Shown here one piece after another: positions 37,505 to 45,921 of a DNA stretch of 64,000 nt (the first letter of the stretch is position 1; every line of letters starts with the position of its first letter). The stretch lies in the NCBI RefSeq assembly GCF_000307025.1, contig NC_018584.1, positions 2,628,501 to 2,692,500 of the forward strand, written 5' to 3'. Both the position numbers and the translations under genes were made by a program. Under the pieces are notes generated by a model that made no database searches, had not been told where the DNA came from, and was given only the letters and a program-made list of their open reading frames with translations. Source of the DNA: Listeria monocytogenes ATCC 19117 (lineage in GTDB: Bacteria; Bacillota; Bacilli; Lactobacillales; Listeriaceae).

Positions 37505-38416
37505 TTAATTGCAGTGATGATGGTGAGCGTGATTTCCTTCAAGTTGAATCGTACTATGTTCTAAAGAGAAGTTTTCTTGCAAATAATGCTCAATATCTGC
37601 CAAAATCTTATCTCGGTCGGCATCTTCGCATACGGTCAAATGAGCTGTAAGAGCATTGAAATCCGAAGTAATCGCCCATACATGTAAATCATGCACTTCT
37701 TTGACACCGTCTTGCTGTTGGAAAAACGTTTTGATTTCTTCTGTATCGACATTCGCTGGTTTTCCTTCCATCAAAATATGAATCGCATCTTTCAGTACAC
37801 GCCAACCACTAACTAAGATAAGTGCCGCAACAATAACACTCGCAATCGGGTCAGCGATATTCCAGCCAAGGAAAATAATGAGTAACGCGGCAATAATCGC
37901 ACCAACAGAGCCAAGCAAATCTCCAAGCACATGCAAGAACGCACTACGCATATTCAAATTTTCGCTAGTGTCACCTTTCATTAAAATCCAAGCGACCAAA
38001 ATATTAATAAGCAATCCGATAACAGAAATAGTCATCATTCCAGCTCCAATTACTTGTGGCGGATCAAAGAAGCGACCAATCGCTTCATAGAATATAAAAA
38101 CAGAAATCCCAACGAGCGTTAATCCATTAAGAAATGCAGCTAAAATTTCAAATCTTTTATAGCCATATGTTTTATCGGAGCTTGCTGCTTTTTCGCCAAA
38201 TTTAAATGCAGCTAAACTTAAACCTAGCGCCACGGCGTCAGAGAGCATGTGCCCCGCATCAGAAAGTAGCGCCAAACTATTGGTCATAATTCCACCAATA
38301 ACTTCGACTACCATAAATGTAGCAATTAGAATAAAACTGATAAATAATGATTTTTTGTTGGCATTATGCGCATGATTATGATTGTGTCCATGAGCATGAT
38401 CGTGGTTATGTGCCAT
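37505..38416 (-). CDS. Cation diffusion facilitator, probable zinc exporter (CzcD/ZitB-like)
   Basis: 303 residues from ATG 38416. His-rich N-terminus (MAHNHDHAHGHNHNHAH) and C-terminus (HAHHHHCN), six membrane helices and a cytosolic domain (from about 210). Metal sites LLSDAGHMLSDA near 50 and LHVLGDLLGS near 155 have the HxxxD/DxxxD pattern of zinc transporters. AGGGG is ten bases upstream. The promoter overlaps a palindrome typical of zinc-sensing ArsR repressors. Confidence 0.92.
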   Translation of the reverse strand: MAHNHDHAHGHNHNHAHNANKKSLFISFILIATFMVVEVIGGIMTNSLALLSDAGHMLSDAVALGLSLAAFKFGEKAASSDKTYGYKRFEILAAFLNGLTLVGISVFIFYEAIGRFFDPPQVIGAGMMTISVIGLLINILVAWILMKGDTSENLNMRSAFLHVLGDLLGSVGAIIAALLIIFLGWNIADPIASVIVAALILVSGWRVLKDAIHILMEGKPANVDTEEIKTFFQQQDGVKEVHDLHVWAITSDFNALTAHLTVCEDADRDKILADIEHYLQENFSLEHSTIQLEGNHAHHHHCN

Positions 38417-38451
38417 ATGATTACTTCCCCTCTGTAAGTAGCTAATTTCCT

Positions 38452-38473
38452 TATATGCATATGTTAGCATATA
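38452..38473. promoter_or_regulatory. Palindromic operator at the zinc exporter promoter
   Basis: TATATGC, eight bases, GCATATA: perfect seven-bp arms covering the -10. The sequence resembles CzrA (ArsR-family) operators, which are released by zinc. Confidence 0.65.
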
Positions 38474-38489
38474 TACATTTTAAGTGCAA
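38461..38489 (-). promoter_or_regulatory. Promoter of the zinc exporter operon
   Basis: TTGCAC, 17-base spacer, TAACAT with an extended -10 TG. Confidence 0.7.
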
Positions 38490-38500
38490 CCATTCTTATA

Positions 38501-38546
38501 AAAAAACTTCCATTTTGAGATTCATATAAAATGAAACTAACGGAAG
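38501..38546 (-). terminator. Terminator upstream of the zinc exporter promoter
   Basis: ACTTCC and CATTTT arms pair with AAAATGGAAGT, followed by seven U on the minus strand. It probably ends the HAD phosphatase transcript after crossing the IS relic. Confidence 0.65.
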
Positions 38547-38568
38547 TAATTCTACGAGTACAAGAGTC

Positions 38569-38718
38569 ATGTATCCAGCAAATATAAAAAAGTCCACCAA
38601 AATGAAATTAGCAGGTAAATCTACTAAAGAAATTATACGAGCGTTAAACATCAAAAAACTAACACAACAAAAATTAGGCTACCAATCTCCCATTAATTTC
38701 AGGAAACAAGCAGCCTAA
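38569..38718 (+). pseudogene. Relic of an IS3-family transposase (orfA start joined to orfB end)
   Basis: A 49-codon frame. Residues about 12-28 (MKLAGKSTKEIIRALNI) look like the N-terminal helix-turn-helix of IS3-type OrfA. The last part (QQKLGYQSPINFRKQAA) looks like the C-terminus of the OrfB integrase. The entire catalytic middle is gone, as after an internal deletion. No ribosome-binding site and no clear terminal repeats. In EGD-e I recall an LPXTG protein gene near here. Confidence 0.7.
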
Positions 38719-38793
38719 TTTAAGTGATTTTTATTCCATTCTCATTTTTTTATGTCAGTACATTAGTGAAATATTATCTAATAGTTCTTTTTC

Positions 38794-39621
38794 TTATAAA
38801 ATTTCTTCTTGCATAAATAACCCTAGCCCGCCGATATCATGATGCTTTGCGATTTTATCTGCTTTTTCTAAAGCTAGCGGAATGCCATTCTCCATTGCTA
38901 CACCAATTTCGGCTAATTCAATCATACCGACATCATTTTCATTATCCCCAAAAGCAATTGTTGAATCAAGATTAATGTAACCATTTTCCGCAAGATAAGT
39001 GAGACCTTTTGCCTTATCAATTCCTTCATTCATAATATCAATTAAATTCGAGGCAGACGCGAGAACAGAAAGTGGCAAGCCTTCTAAAGCTGCTTTGATT
39101 TCTGCTCGTTTTTCTAAATCTGATTCAATTACGAGTACTTTTAGTGGGAATTCACCTTCTCGAAGCACGCTGAATGGATCCGTAGTTAAAGTAATTGGAA
39201 CTTGTTCATTTTCCGGTAAAGTTTTATTTAATTCATTGAAAAAGGCGATTTTGCCTGTATTGGTTGGTCCGAGAATTCGCTCCGTTGTATAAATATGATA
39301 ATTAACGTCCAGCGGTTCAAGCGTTTCTAATACCGTATGTATCAAATCCAGTTCAATATTACTTTTATATAAAATCTCTCCAGTAGTAAAATCGCGTACT
39401 AATCCGCCATTACAAGAAATGACTGGCGTTTTGATATTGAGCTCGTGGATAAATGGTAAAATTGCTAAATCCAGTCGCCCCGTTGCAAGGAAAAGTTTTT
39501 TTCCGTTTTTTTGCCATTCCATTAAAACTTCTTTGTTGAGGGGATGAATTTGATCACCTTTTTTTACTAGTAATGTTCCGTCCATATCTGTAATAACTGT
39601 ATCAATCGCTACATTTGCCAA
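38794..39621 (-). CDS. Cof-type HAD phosphatase
   Basis: 275 residues. Catalytic DMDGTLL near the N-terminus (motif I), ATGRLD (motif II), and FGDNENDVGMIE near 235 (motif IV), with a type IIB cap. Probably a sugar-phosphate or flavin-nucleotide phosphatase; substrate not predictable. Start set at TTG 39621, 11 bases after GAAGGG; the upstream GTG at 39633 overlaps that site. Monocistronic. Confidence 0.85.
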   Translation of the reverse strand: MANVAIDTVITDMDGTLLVKKGDQIHPLNKEVLMEWQKNGKKLFLATGRLDLAILPFIHELNIKTPVISCNGGLVRDFTTGEILYKSNIELDLIHTVLETLEPLDVNYHIYTTERILGPTNTGKIAFFNELNKTLPENEQVPITLTTDPFSVLREGEFPLKVLVIESDLEKRAEIKAALEGLPLSVLASASNLIDIMNEGIDKAKGLTYLAENGYINLDSTIAFGDNENDVGMIELAEIGVAMENGIPLALEKADKIAKHHDIGGLGLFMQEEIL

Positions 39622-39701
39622 TAGTTTTCGCACCCTTCTAAATTTCCGTTATTATGTACCTCGATTATAGACGAGTTTCGCATGATTGTCACGCCGATAT
39701 T

Positions 39702-39710
39702 TGGTATACT
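39702..39710 (+). promoter_or_regulatory. Extended -10 promoter of the lipoprotein hydrolase operon
   Basis: TGGTATACT, 25 bases upstream of the GTG start; no good -35. Confidence 0.55.
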
Positions 39711-39735
39711 AAATGGGAATGGAGGACGATAATTA

Positions 39736-40611
39736 GTGAAGAAATATTTTATAACAATCATGATTTTACTTTTTGGCGCGTTATTTCTCAGTGCTTGTCA
39801 AAAAGATGACGAGGTTGAAAATTCTTCTCCTCCTAAAGTAGACTTAAAAAACGAAATACCCATTATTTTAATTCATGGGAGCGGTGGCGATACACATTCT
39901 TTAGATGAAATGGCAGATCACTTAATGAATGAATACAAAAGTTCTAATGAAGCAATGTCAATGTCAATTAACTCAAAAGGAAAAATCACATACCAAGGCA
40001 AGCTAACAAAAGATGCCAAACGTCCCATTATCAAATTTGGCTTCGACCAAAACCAAGCAACTCCAGATGATTGGTCTAAATGGTTAAAAATCGCAATGGA
40101 AGATTTGAAGTCACGTTACGGTTTCACACAAATGGACGGAGTTGGTCATTCTAACGGCGGCTTGGCTTTAACTTATTTTGCAGAAGACTACTCTAATGAC
40201 AACGCGGTCCCTACTCTGCGCAAATTAGTTGCTATTGGCTCTCCTTTTAATGATTTGGACCCAGACGATAATGGCGAAGATTTAGCTTTTAATAAATTAC
40301 CATCCAACACCCCTCAACTAGATTATTTTATTGACAAGGAAACTAAAATTAGTACTGACCTAGAAGTACTATCCATTGCTGGAGCTCTTAGTGAAGATAA
40401 TTTAACCGATGGTATTGTCCCAACGAATAGTTCACTCGCTTCCAGACTTTTCATGCCTAATAACGCAAAAGTCTATATGGAAGATTTACAAGTTGGTGAA
40501 AGTGCTATTCACCAAACATTGCATGAAACATCTGAAAGTATCGAAAAAACACATTGGTTCTTAGAGAAATCGAGCCCCGAAAAAAAAGAAATTAAATTAA
40601 TTTCTAAATAG
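39736..40611 (+). CDS. Alpha/beta-hydrolase lipoprotein (DUF915-like)
   Basis: 291 residues. Lipobox LSAC (Cys about 21) makes it membrane-anchored outside the cell. Alpha/beta-hydrolase core: LIHGSGG (oxyanion), nucleophile elbow GHSNGG near 140, Asp in LTDGIVP near 227 and a C-terminal His in IHQTLHE. DUF915 hydrolases are secreted lipase-like enzymes of unknown substrate. GTG start with GGAGG ten bases upstream. Co-transcribed with the next gene. Confidence 0.87.
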   Translation: MKKYFITIMILLFGALFLSACQKDDEVENSSPPKVDLKNEIPIILIHGSGGDTHSLDEMADHLMNEYKSSNEAMSMSINSKGKITYQGKLTKDAKRPIIKFGFDQNQATPDDWSKWLKIAMEDLKSRYGFTQMDGVGHSNGGLALTYFAEDYSNDNAVPTLRKLVAIGSPFNDLDPDDNGEDLAFNKLPSNTPQLDYFIDKETKISTDLEVLSIAGALSEDNLTDGIVPTNSSLASRLFMPNNAKVYMEDLQVGESAIHQTLHETSESIEKTHWFLEKSSPEKKEIKLISK

Positions 40612-40621
40612 GAGGAATAAT

Positions 40622-40915
40622 ATGCTACATATACAAGCAAAAGTCCAAGTTAAACCTGATTTAGTAGCGGAATTCTTGGTGGAAGTGAATTTAGTAATCC
40701 AAGGCTCGCTTTCAGAAACCGGAAATCATGGCTACGAATTGGTTCACTCTGTAGAAAACGCAAATATTTTCTATATTCTAGAAAAGTGGACTGATGAAGC
40801 AGCAATTCAGTTTCATAACGGGACAGAGCATTATAAACGTTTCAAAAAAAATGTCCCCGCTTTTTTAGCAATGCCGATTGAGGTGGATTTGCTTGCGCCA
40901 GTTGAGCGACGATAG
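40622..40915 (+). CDS. Antibiotic-biosynthesis-monooxygenase (ABM) domain protein
   Basis: 97 residues, a single dimeric ferredoxin-like ABM domain: IQAKVQVKPD..., NANIFYILEKWTDEAAIQFH. Family members are small quinol or heme-related monooxygenases (YcnE, IsdG relatives); the heme-binding pattern of IsdG is not obvious here. Ten bases after the lipoprotein gene with its own AGGAGG, so same operon. No clear terminator follows. Confidence 0.85.
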   Translation: MLHIQAKVQVKPDLVAEFLVEVNLVIQGSLSETGNHGYELVHSVENANIFYILEKWTDEAAIQFHNGTEHYKRFKKNVPAFLAMPIEVDLLAPVERR

Positions 40916-40990
40916 TATTTTTTTAACAAGAAATCTTTTTGCAACTAACATCATTTTCATCTTAGTAAAGATAAACTTACCTGTATTAGT

Positions 40991-41089
40991 TTAGCCTTCT
41001 TTTGTGCGGATTACTTGTTCATACACTATCTCCTCTACTTCAAGTGATTCTATTGTTTGCTCGCCGTCCACATTAAATGGGTTCCCACT
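40991..41089 (-). pseudogene. Possible coding relic (32 codons, no start)
   Basis: An open frame read on the minus strand, SGNPFNVDGEQTIESLEVEE... ending VIRTKEG, with protein-like composition but bounded upstream by a TAA and lacking a start. It may be the tail of a lost gene downstream of the ABC exporter. Unrecognised; could be chance. Confidence 0.3.
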
Positions 41090-41102
41090 TTAGAAAATAA
41101 GC

Positions 41103-41141
41103 AAAAAGGATTGGCTCGCATACGCGAGCCAATCCTTTTTT
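41103..41141. terminator. Strong terminator after the ABC exporter operon
   Basis: Perfect 17-bp stem (GGATTGGCTCGC core) with loop ATAC and A/T runs at both ends, so it works on both strands. It overlaps the stop of the ATPase gene. Confidence 0.95.
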
Positions 41142-41808
41142 AATCCTTCAAATAGCCATCTTCAATCCGAATTACGCGGTCAACTAAGTCTAAAACTCGT
41201 TCATCATGCGTAACCATGATGGCAGCTTTATTTTTTCGTTTTACTTCATCCGCAATCATTTGGACTACTTTGTGACCACGGTTCGCATCTAAGCTTGCGG
41301 TTGGTTCGTCCGCTAAAATAATATCGGGGTCGTTCATCAGTGCTCTAGCAATAGCGACACGTTGTTTTTCACCACCCGATAAACTTTCCGGGTAATTGTT
41401 TTCGCGAGCAGTTAAACCTAATTCTTTAAGTAATTCATCTGCTTTTTCTTTCGCACCCCGCCCTTTTTCACCAGATAGTTCCGCAATTACGAGTAACTGA
41501 TCACGGACATTTAAGTACGGGATTAGGTTCGCACCTTGGAAAATGAATCCTACTTTATCGAGCCGCACTTTTGTTAATTCTTTGCTTGTAAGGTCATTTA
41601 ACACTTTTCCACCTATAGCAATTTCTCCTTCTGTTGGGGATAATAAGGCGCCTGCGATAGATAAAAATGTACTTTTCCCGGCGCCTGAAGGTCCAACGAT
41701 TGCAACGAATTCTCCTTGCGCCACTTCTAAAGATACATTTTTCAATACTTCGATGACTTGCTCGCCATCCTGATAATTTTTAGAAATATTTTTCATCATT
41801 AAAGTCAT
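41140..41808 (-). CDS. ABC transporter ATP-binding protein (MacB/LolD-like)
   Basis: 222 residues. Walker A GPSGAGKST near 40, signature LSGGEKQRVAIARAL near 140, Walker B IILADEPTASLD near 162. Small stand-alone ATPase of the MacB/FtsE-like group. The start overlaps the permease stop by one base (TAATG). Works with the FtsX-type permease, probably in peptide or antibiotic export or envelope sensing. Confidence 0.93.
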   Translation of the reverse strand: MTLMMKNISKNYQDGEQVIEVLKNVSLEVAQGEFVAIVGPSGAGKSTFLSIAGALLSPTEGEIAIGGKVLNDLTSKELTKVRLDKVGFIFQGANLIPYLNVRDQLLVIAELSGEKGRGAKEKADELLKELGLTARENNYPESLSGGEKQRVAIARALMNDPDIILADEPTASLDANRGHKVVQMIADEVKRKNKAAIMVTHDERVLDLVDRVIRIEDGYLKD

Positions 41809-42905
41809 TAGTTTGCCCTCCCAATTGCTTCTAACGCGTCTACTTTTGCTACACGATAGAGTGATAACATCGATCCAATGACTGCTACAACAAGGAATAA
41901 GGCAGAACAGCCGATTGCAAGTACCGGGCTAAGTGTAAATGGCATGCTCGCCGGTAAAATTGCTGCAAGACCGAATGTTAAGCCATTACCAATTAACAAA
42001 CTGACAACTGATAGGAAAACAACTTGGGTAACGATACTTCGGCCTAAATAGGCTGTTCGTGCGCCAACTGCTTTTAAAATCCCAAATTGGTTGATTTTTT
42101 GAATCGTAATGACGTAAAAGAAAGCAGCTAGAACAAATGCGGCGATGACGAACAAAAAGGCAATCATCATCAGTAGCGATCCTTGTTCTTCTGAGTAGCC
42201 AGGGATACCTTGAAGCACTTCTTTACTAGACGAAAGTTCCATGGAGCCGAGTGATAGGTTTTTAGCTGTGCTTTCAGAAACATCTAGCGCTACGGCGTTA
42301 TATTCTCCTTCTGCTGCTTGGTTCGTTTGATGCACTAATTTCCAAGCATCCCAGCCGACGAATATAACCGGTGAATGGCTAAATGTGTTATTTTTGGTGA
42401 AGGCGGTAATCGTGAACTCTTCTCCTGTTGCGCTATCTTTGAGTTTGCTGCCTAATTTATAACCAGACTCTTTTAAAGAAATATCGGCTACTACTTCTTT
42501 TGTTTTCTCTGGCTCTGTTCCTTCTGTGATGGCCGGTTTCATGAAGCCTGTTTTATCTATACCGAAATAAGTAATGTCTGTTTTTTTATCTTTGTTGGGT
42601 GGTGTGATCGTGCCCATTTGCACGCCTAGGTTGGTGCTTTCTGATTTTTTCACTTGCTTCGCTACGCTGTCTGTTTCGGACGCGGTTAAATTGGACCTCG
42701 TTAAGCGATTATCCGAGTCTTTTTGTAAAACATAATAAGTTGCTTTATTGGATGAAATGGCTGCCCCATTGTCGTTTGCAAGTCCATTCGCAAGTCCCGT
42801 TACAAACAAAACAAGCCATGCGATTAACACCATAATTAATCCAATTAGAATATAGCGTAATTTTGCGTGTTTTAATTCTCTTAATGCCAAAAACATTCCG
42901 TTCAA
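41808..42905 (-). CDS. FtsX/MacB-type ABC permease
   Basis: 365 residues. One N-terminal helix (about 18-40), a large extracellular domain (about 45-245) and three C-terminal helices (FtsX domain), the classic MacB layout. Directly upstream of its ATPase. A two-component system of the same orientation lies just upstream, as is common for antimicrobial-peptide-responsive exporters. Confidence 0.9.
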   Translation of the reverse strand: MNGMFLALRELKHAKLRYILIGLIMVLIAWLVLFVTGLANGLANDNGAAISSNKATYYVLQKDSDNRLTRSNLTASETDSVAKQVKKSESTNLGVQMGTITPPNKDKKTDITYFGIDKTGFMKPAITEGTEPEKTKEVVADISLKESGYKLGSKLKDSATGEEFTITAFTKNNTFSHSPVIFVGWDAWKLVHQTNQAAEGEYNAVALDVSESTAKNLSLGSMELSSSKEVLQGIPGYSEEQGSLLMMIAFLFVIAAFVLAAFFYVITIQKINQFGILKAVGARTAYLGRSIVTQVVFLSVVSLLIGNGLTFGLAAILPASMPFTLSPVLAIGCSALFLVVAVIGSMLSLYRVAKVDALEAIGRAN

Positions 42906-42940
42906 CTCCTTCTAAGATCTTATCCTTAGTTTAAAGAAGT

Positions 42941-42973
42941 TTTGTAAACGGAATGTGAATCGGATTTTACAAA
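42941..42973. promoter_or_regulatory. Inverted repeat upstream of the ABC permease gene
   Basis: TTTGTAAA and TTTACAAA, eight-bp arms with a 17-base gap, between the kinase stop and the permease start. A candidate site for the adjacent response regulator. Confidence 0.4.
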
Positions 42974-42974
42974 T

Positions 42975-44354
42975 TTAGTTTTTTGGTAGTTTGACTTTGA
43001 ATGTCGTGCCTTTTTCGGGGCTACTTTGCACGGTTATTTCGCCGTGATGGAGCGTGATAATTTTCTGGCAAATGGATAATCCGAGGCCACTCGAGCCTTC
43101 TTCTCGGGTTCGGCTTTCGTTAGCTTTATAAAAACGGTCAAAAATCTTGGCCATATCCTCCTTACCTATGCCGACACCGCTATCTTGAACTTCTACAAAA
43201 ACATACGTCGCTTTTTCATAAAGGTGGACTTTGATATTCCCGCCCTGTGGTGTGAACTTAATCGCATTAGTTAACAAATTGGACCACACTTGATAAAGTA
43301 ATTCAGCATCACCCGTATAGTTTACATCTGCTAAGTCTAAATTTATTGTTAGTTCTTTTTCGCGCCAACTCCACTCGGTCATTTGGATTAATTGACGCCA
43401 CTGCTCGTCTAAGTGAACTGGCTCTTTTTTTCGCAACTCTGATTCTTGGTCAAGTGAAGCGAGTGTGAGTAGTTGTTTGGTTAAGGAAGATAGACGTGTT
43501 GTCTCCTCTGATAACACGGTTAAATATTCGGCTTGTTCTTTTTCGGTTAGTGTTACAGAACCTAAAAGTCTCGCAAAGCCTTGCATGGATGTGAGCGGAG
43601 ATTGTAGTTCATGAGAAACATTGGCGACAAATTCTTGACGGGAAGCTTCAGATTTTTTGAGTTCACTAGCCATTTTCGTAAACGAGTCTGCCAACTGCCC
43701 AATTTCATCCTTACGCCGAACTTCAAAGGCTACATCATAATTGCCTTTACGTATTTTTTTCGTCGCATTCGTCAACTTCACGACAGGTTTGACAATATAT
43801 CTGCCACTAATAAGAACCAACAGAATACTGATGATGGATGTGAAAATAAGTATCATCGCGAAAAATATTCGAAGTTCCCCAAATTGTTTTTCCGGGTCTT
43901 GGCGTATGAATAGCGCTAGTTGTTTACCATCAGCTTGGACCGGGACACCAATGGTATTTCGCACATCATTATCAAAAAAGCCTGTGATGAAAATGCCTGT
44001 ATCAAACGAATCAATTCCATGATATGTCTCTCCGTCCAATACTTGCTTGATTGTCTTATCCGGTAAATCTTTTTTCCGAAAAGCGTCACCATAATAAGTG
44101 GATTTTTCCGCGCCATCTGTCAAATATAATTCGTATCCCAGTTCGCCCACATTTTCCAAGTACTCGTTTAAAGAAATCGTAGCATTTGACTCATAAAATT
44201 GTTGGACTTCCTCCGCTATTTTGGCAGTTTTTTCGTCGTTAAAAGGTTTTAATTTTATTTGGTAATAAATGTTTGCAAAGAAAAAGCCGAGCAAACTACT
44301 GGAAATAATGACGACAAGCATCGTGACAACTATTCGACTATATAACGATTTCAT
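42975..44354 (-). CDS. Sensor histidine kinase
   Basis: 459 residues. Membrane helices about 7-29 and 165-187 flank an extracellular sensor region of about 135 residues; then HAMP, HisKA (FVANVSHELQSPL, phospho-His near 247) and HATPase (DSGVGIGKEDM, RTREEGSSGLGLSI). OmpR/EnvZ-like class. Overlaps its regulator by four bases. Signal unknown; the ABC exporter gene pair downstream is a likely target. Confidence 0.93.
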   Translation of the reverse strand: MKSLYSRIVVTMLVVIISSSLLGFFFANIYYQIKLKPFNDEKTAKIAEEVQQFYESNATISLNEYLENVGELGYELYLTDGAEKSTYYGDAFRKKDLPDKTIKQVLDGETYHGIDSFDTGIFITGFFDNDVRNTIGVPVQADGKQLALFIRQDPEKQFGELRIFFAMILIFTSIISILLVLISGRYIVKPVVKLTNATKKIRKGNYDVAFEVRRKDEIGQLADSFTKMASELKKSEASRQEFVANVSHELQSPLTSMQGFARLLGSVTLTEKEQAEYLTVLSEETTRLSSLTKQLLTLASLDQESELRKKEPVHLDEQWRQLIQMTEWSWREKELTINLDLADVNYTGDAELLYQVWSNLLTNAIKFTPQGGNIKVHLYEKATYVFVEVQDSGVGIGKEDMAKIFDRFYKANESRTREEGSSGLGLSICQKIITLHHGEITVQSSPEKGTTFKVKLPKN

Positions 44355-45028
44355 GTTGTCTCCTCCAATTTATAACCAACGCCGCGCACCGTAACAATTC
44401 GAATACCATCCTTTTCTTCATCAAAATGGTCCCGCAATCGTTTAATATGTACATCCACTGTACGGTCACTACCATCATAATCACGTTGCCAAATCCGCTC
44501 AATTAATTCTTCTCGAGTAAAAATCCGGCCAGGATAGCTTGCTAGCTGATATAAAAGCTCAAATTCTTTCACGGGAATCATTCGTTCTTGGTTGCCAATT
44601 TTTATACCATAGCTTTTTTGATCGATAGTAATATTTCCGATATTAATTTTGACTTCGCTCGCTTGATTAGAACGCCGTAGCAACGCACGAATTCGAAAGA
44701 TTAGCTCTTCTGGTTCAAAGGGTTTTGTGACATAATCATCTGTTCCCACTTCAAAACCGCGTGATTTATCCGCCAGCGCATCTTTGGCTGTCAACATAAT
44801 AACAGGGATATCAGGATAACTTGTGCGCATTTTTTTGCAAAGTTCAAAACCATCCATGTTGGGCATCATCACATCAATTACAGCTAAATGAACTTGCTCT
44901 GTTTCAACTATTTTTTCTGCTTCTACCCCATCGCTTGCCTCAAGTACACGGAAGCCTTCTGCACGCAAATAGTGGCCCACAAGTTTAAGTATATGCCGAT
45001 CATCATCTACTACTAATATTTGTTTCAT
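44351..45028 (-). CDS. OmpR/PhoB-family response regulator
   Basis: 225 residues. Receiver domain with DDD at 8-10 and phospho-Asp52 in AVIDVMMPNMDG; Lys near 102 in DDYVTKPF; C-terminal winged helix with RTVDVHIKRLRDHF. Start set at ATG 45028, with AAGGTGAG eight bases upstream; a GTG two codons earlier is too close. First gene of the regulator-kinase-exporter run. Confidence 0.94.
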   Translation of the reverse strand: MKQILVVDDDRHILKLVGHYLRAEGFRVLEASDGVEAEKIVETEQVHLAVIDVMMPNMDGFELCKKMRTSYPDIPVIMLTAKDALADKSRGFEVGTDDYVTKPFEPEELIFRIRALLRRSNQASEVKINIGNITIDQKSYGIKIGNQERMIPVKEFELLYQLASYPGRIFTREELIERIWQRDYDGSDRTVDVHIKRLRDHFDEEKDGIRIVTVRGVGYKLEETT

Positions 45029-45074
45029 TTTCACCGCTCACCTTACTGTCCTATTTTACTGCATCATATCAAAC

Positions 45075-45860
45075 TTACGTGATTCGTTCAAATCCAGAAT
45101 AGACATTTAACCTATCACCACGAATAAAGCCAACGGTTGTAATATTTAATTCTTCGGCCATATTAATCGCCAGTTCGGTTGGGGCAGAACGAGACAAAAT
45201 AATTCCACAACCTAGTTTTGCTGTTTTAACGAGGATTTCCGAAGAAATGCGCCCACTAAAAATAATTGCCTTATCTTCAGTGGATGTTCCGTCTTGCAAG
45301 GCACGGCCATATATTTTATCTAAGGCATTATGGCGACCTATGTCCATCCTGCTGTATATAATTTCCGCTGAACTACATAGAGCCGCATTATGTACACCCC
45401 CAGTTTGATGGAATGTAGCAGAATTTTGTTCAAAATTTTCCATTAAGCGGAAAATCATGTCGGTTGTTAGTTGTAGACTTCCATTTTGCTTCACATTGAC
45501 GAGTGAGGCGTCTGATTGGAAGTAGAAGTTTTCCCGAGACTTGCCGCAACACGAGGTAATGTAGCGCTTGCCGCGATACTTGGCATTGAATTTGTTCACA
45601 AAATTAGCGCTAACCTTGGCGTGTCCAGTCGCTTCGATGATATCCACGGAATCGATGTCTTGAGGACCCCGAACGATGCCTTCCGATGTCAGAAAGCCCA
45701 CAACTAAATCTTCCAGATATTCTGGCGTGCAGACGATGGTCACGAGTTCTTGGTCGTTAACGTAGATAGTTAGCGGATACTCGGTCGCAACACTTGATTC
45801 AATTTCTTGAAAAGTGCCCGCTTCAAAACGACGGATTTTTTGGTGCGAAACAATATCCAT
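45075..45860 (-). CDS. fdhD: Formate dehydrogenase accessory sulfurtransferase FdhD
   Basis: 261 residues from ATG 45860 (MDIVSHQKIRRF), with AGAGGAG nine bases upstream. FdhD passes sulfur from a cysteine desulfurase to the molybdenum cofactor of formate dehydrogenase. Catalytic cysteines lie in ITSCCGKSR near 105; DRAS-like nucleotide-binding part includes GRISSEILVKTAKLG. Last gene of fdhA-DUF1641-fdhD, 61 bases after the DUF1641 gene. Confidence 0.93.
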   Translation of the reverse strand: MDIVSHQKIRRFEAGTFQEIESSVATEYPLTIYVNDQELVTIVCTPEYLEDLVVGFLTSEGIVRGPQDIDSVDIIEATGHAKVSANFVNKFNAKYRGKRYITSCCGKSRENFYFQSDASLVNVKQNGSLQLTTDMIFRLMENFEQNSATFHQTGGVHNAALCSSAEIIYSRMDIGRHNALDKIYGRALQDGTSTEDKAIIFSGRISSEILVKTAKLGCGIILSRSAPTELAINMAEELNITTVGFIRGDRLNVYSGFERIT

Positions 45861-45883
45861 CAAAAACCACTCCTCTCTAAACT

Positions 45884-45915
45884 GAAACAGCGACACATCT
45901 TAGTCTCGCTGTTTC
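45884..45915 (-). other. Hairpin between the DUF1641 gene and fdhD
   Basis: Perfect ten-bp stem GAAACAGCGA / TCGCTGTTTC with a 12-base loop. The U-tail is poor (TTTAG), so a partial terminator or mRNA-processing hairpin reducing fdhD output is possible. Confidence 0.6.
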
Positions 45916-45921
45916 GTCTAC

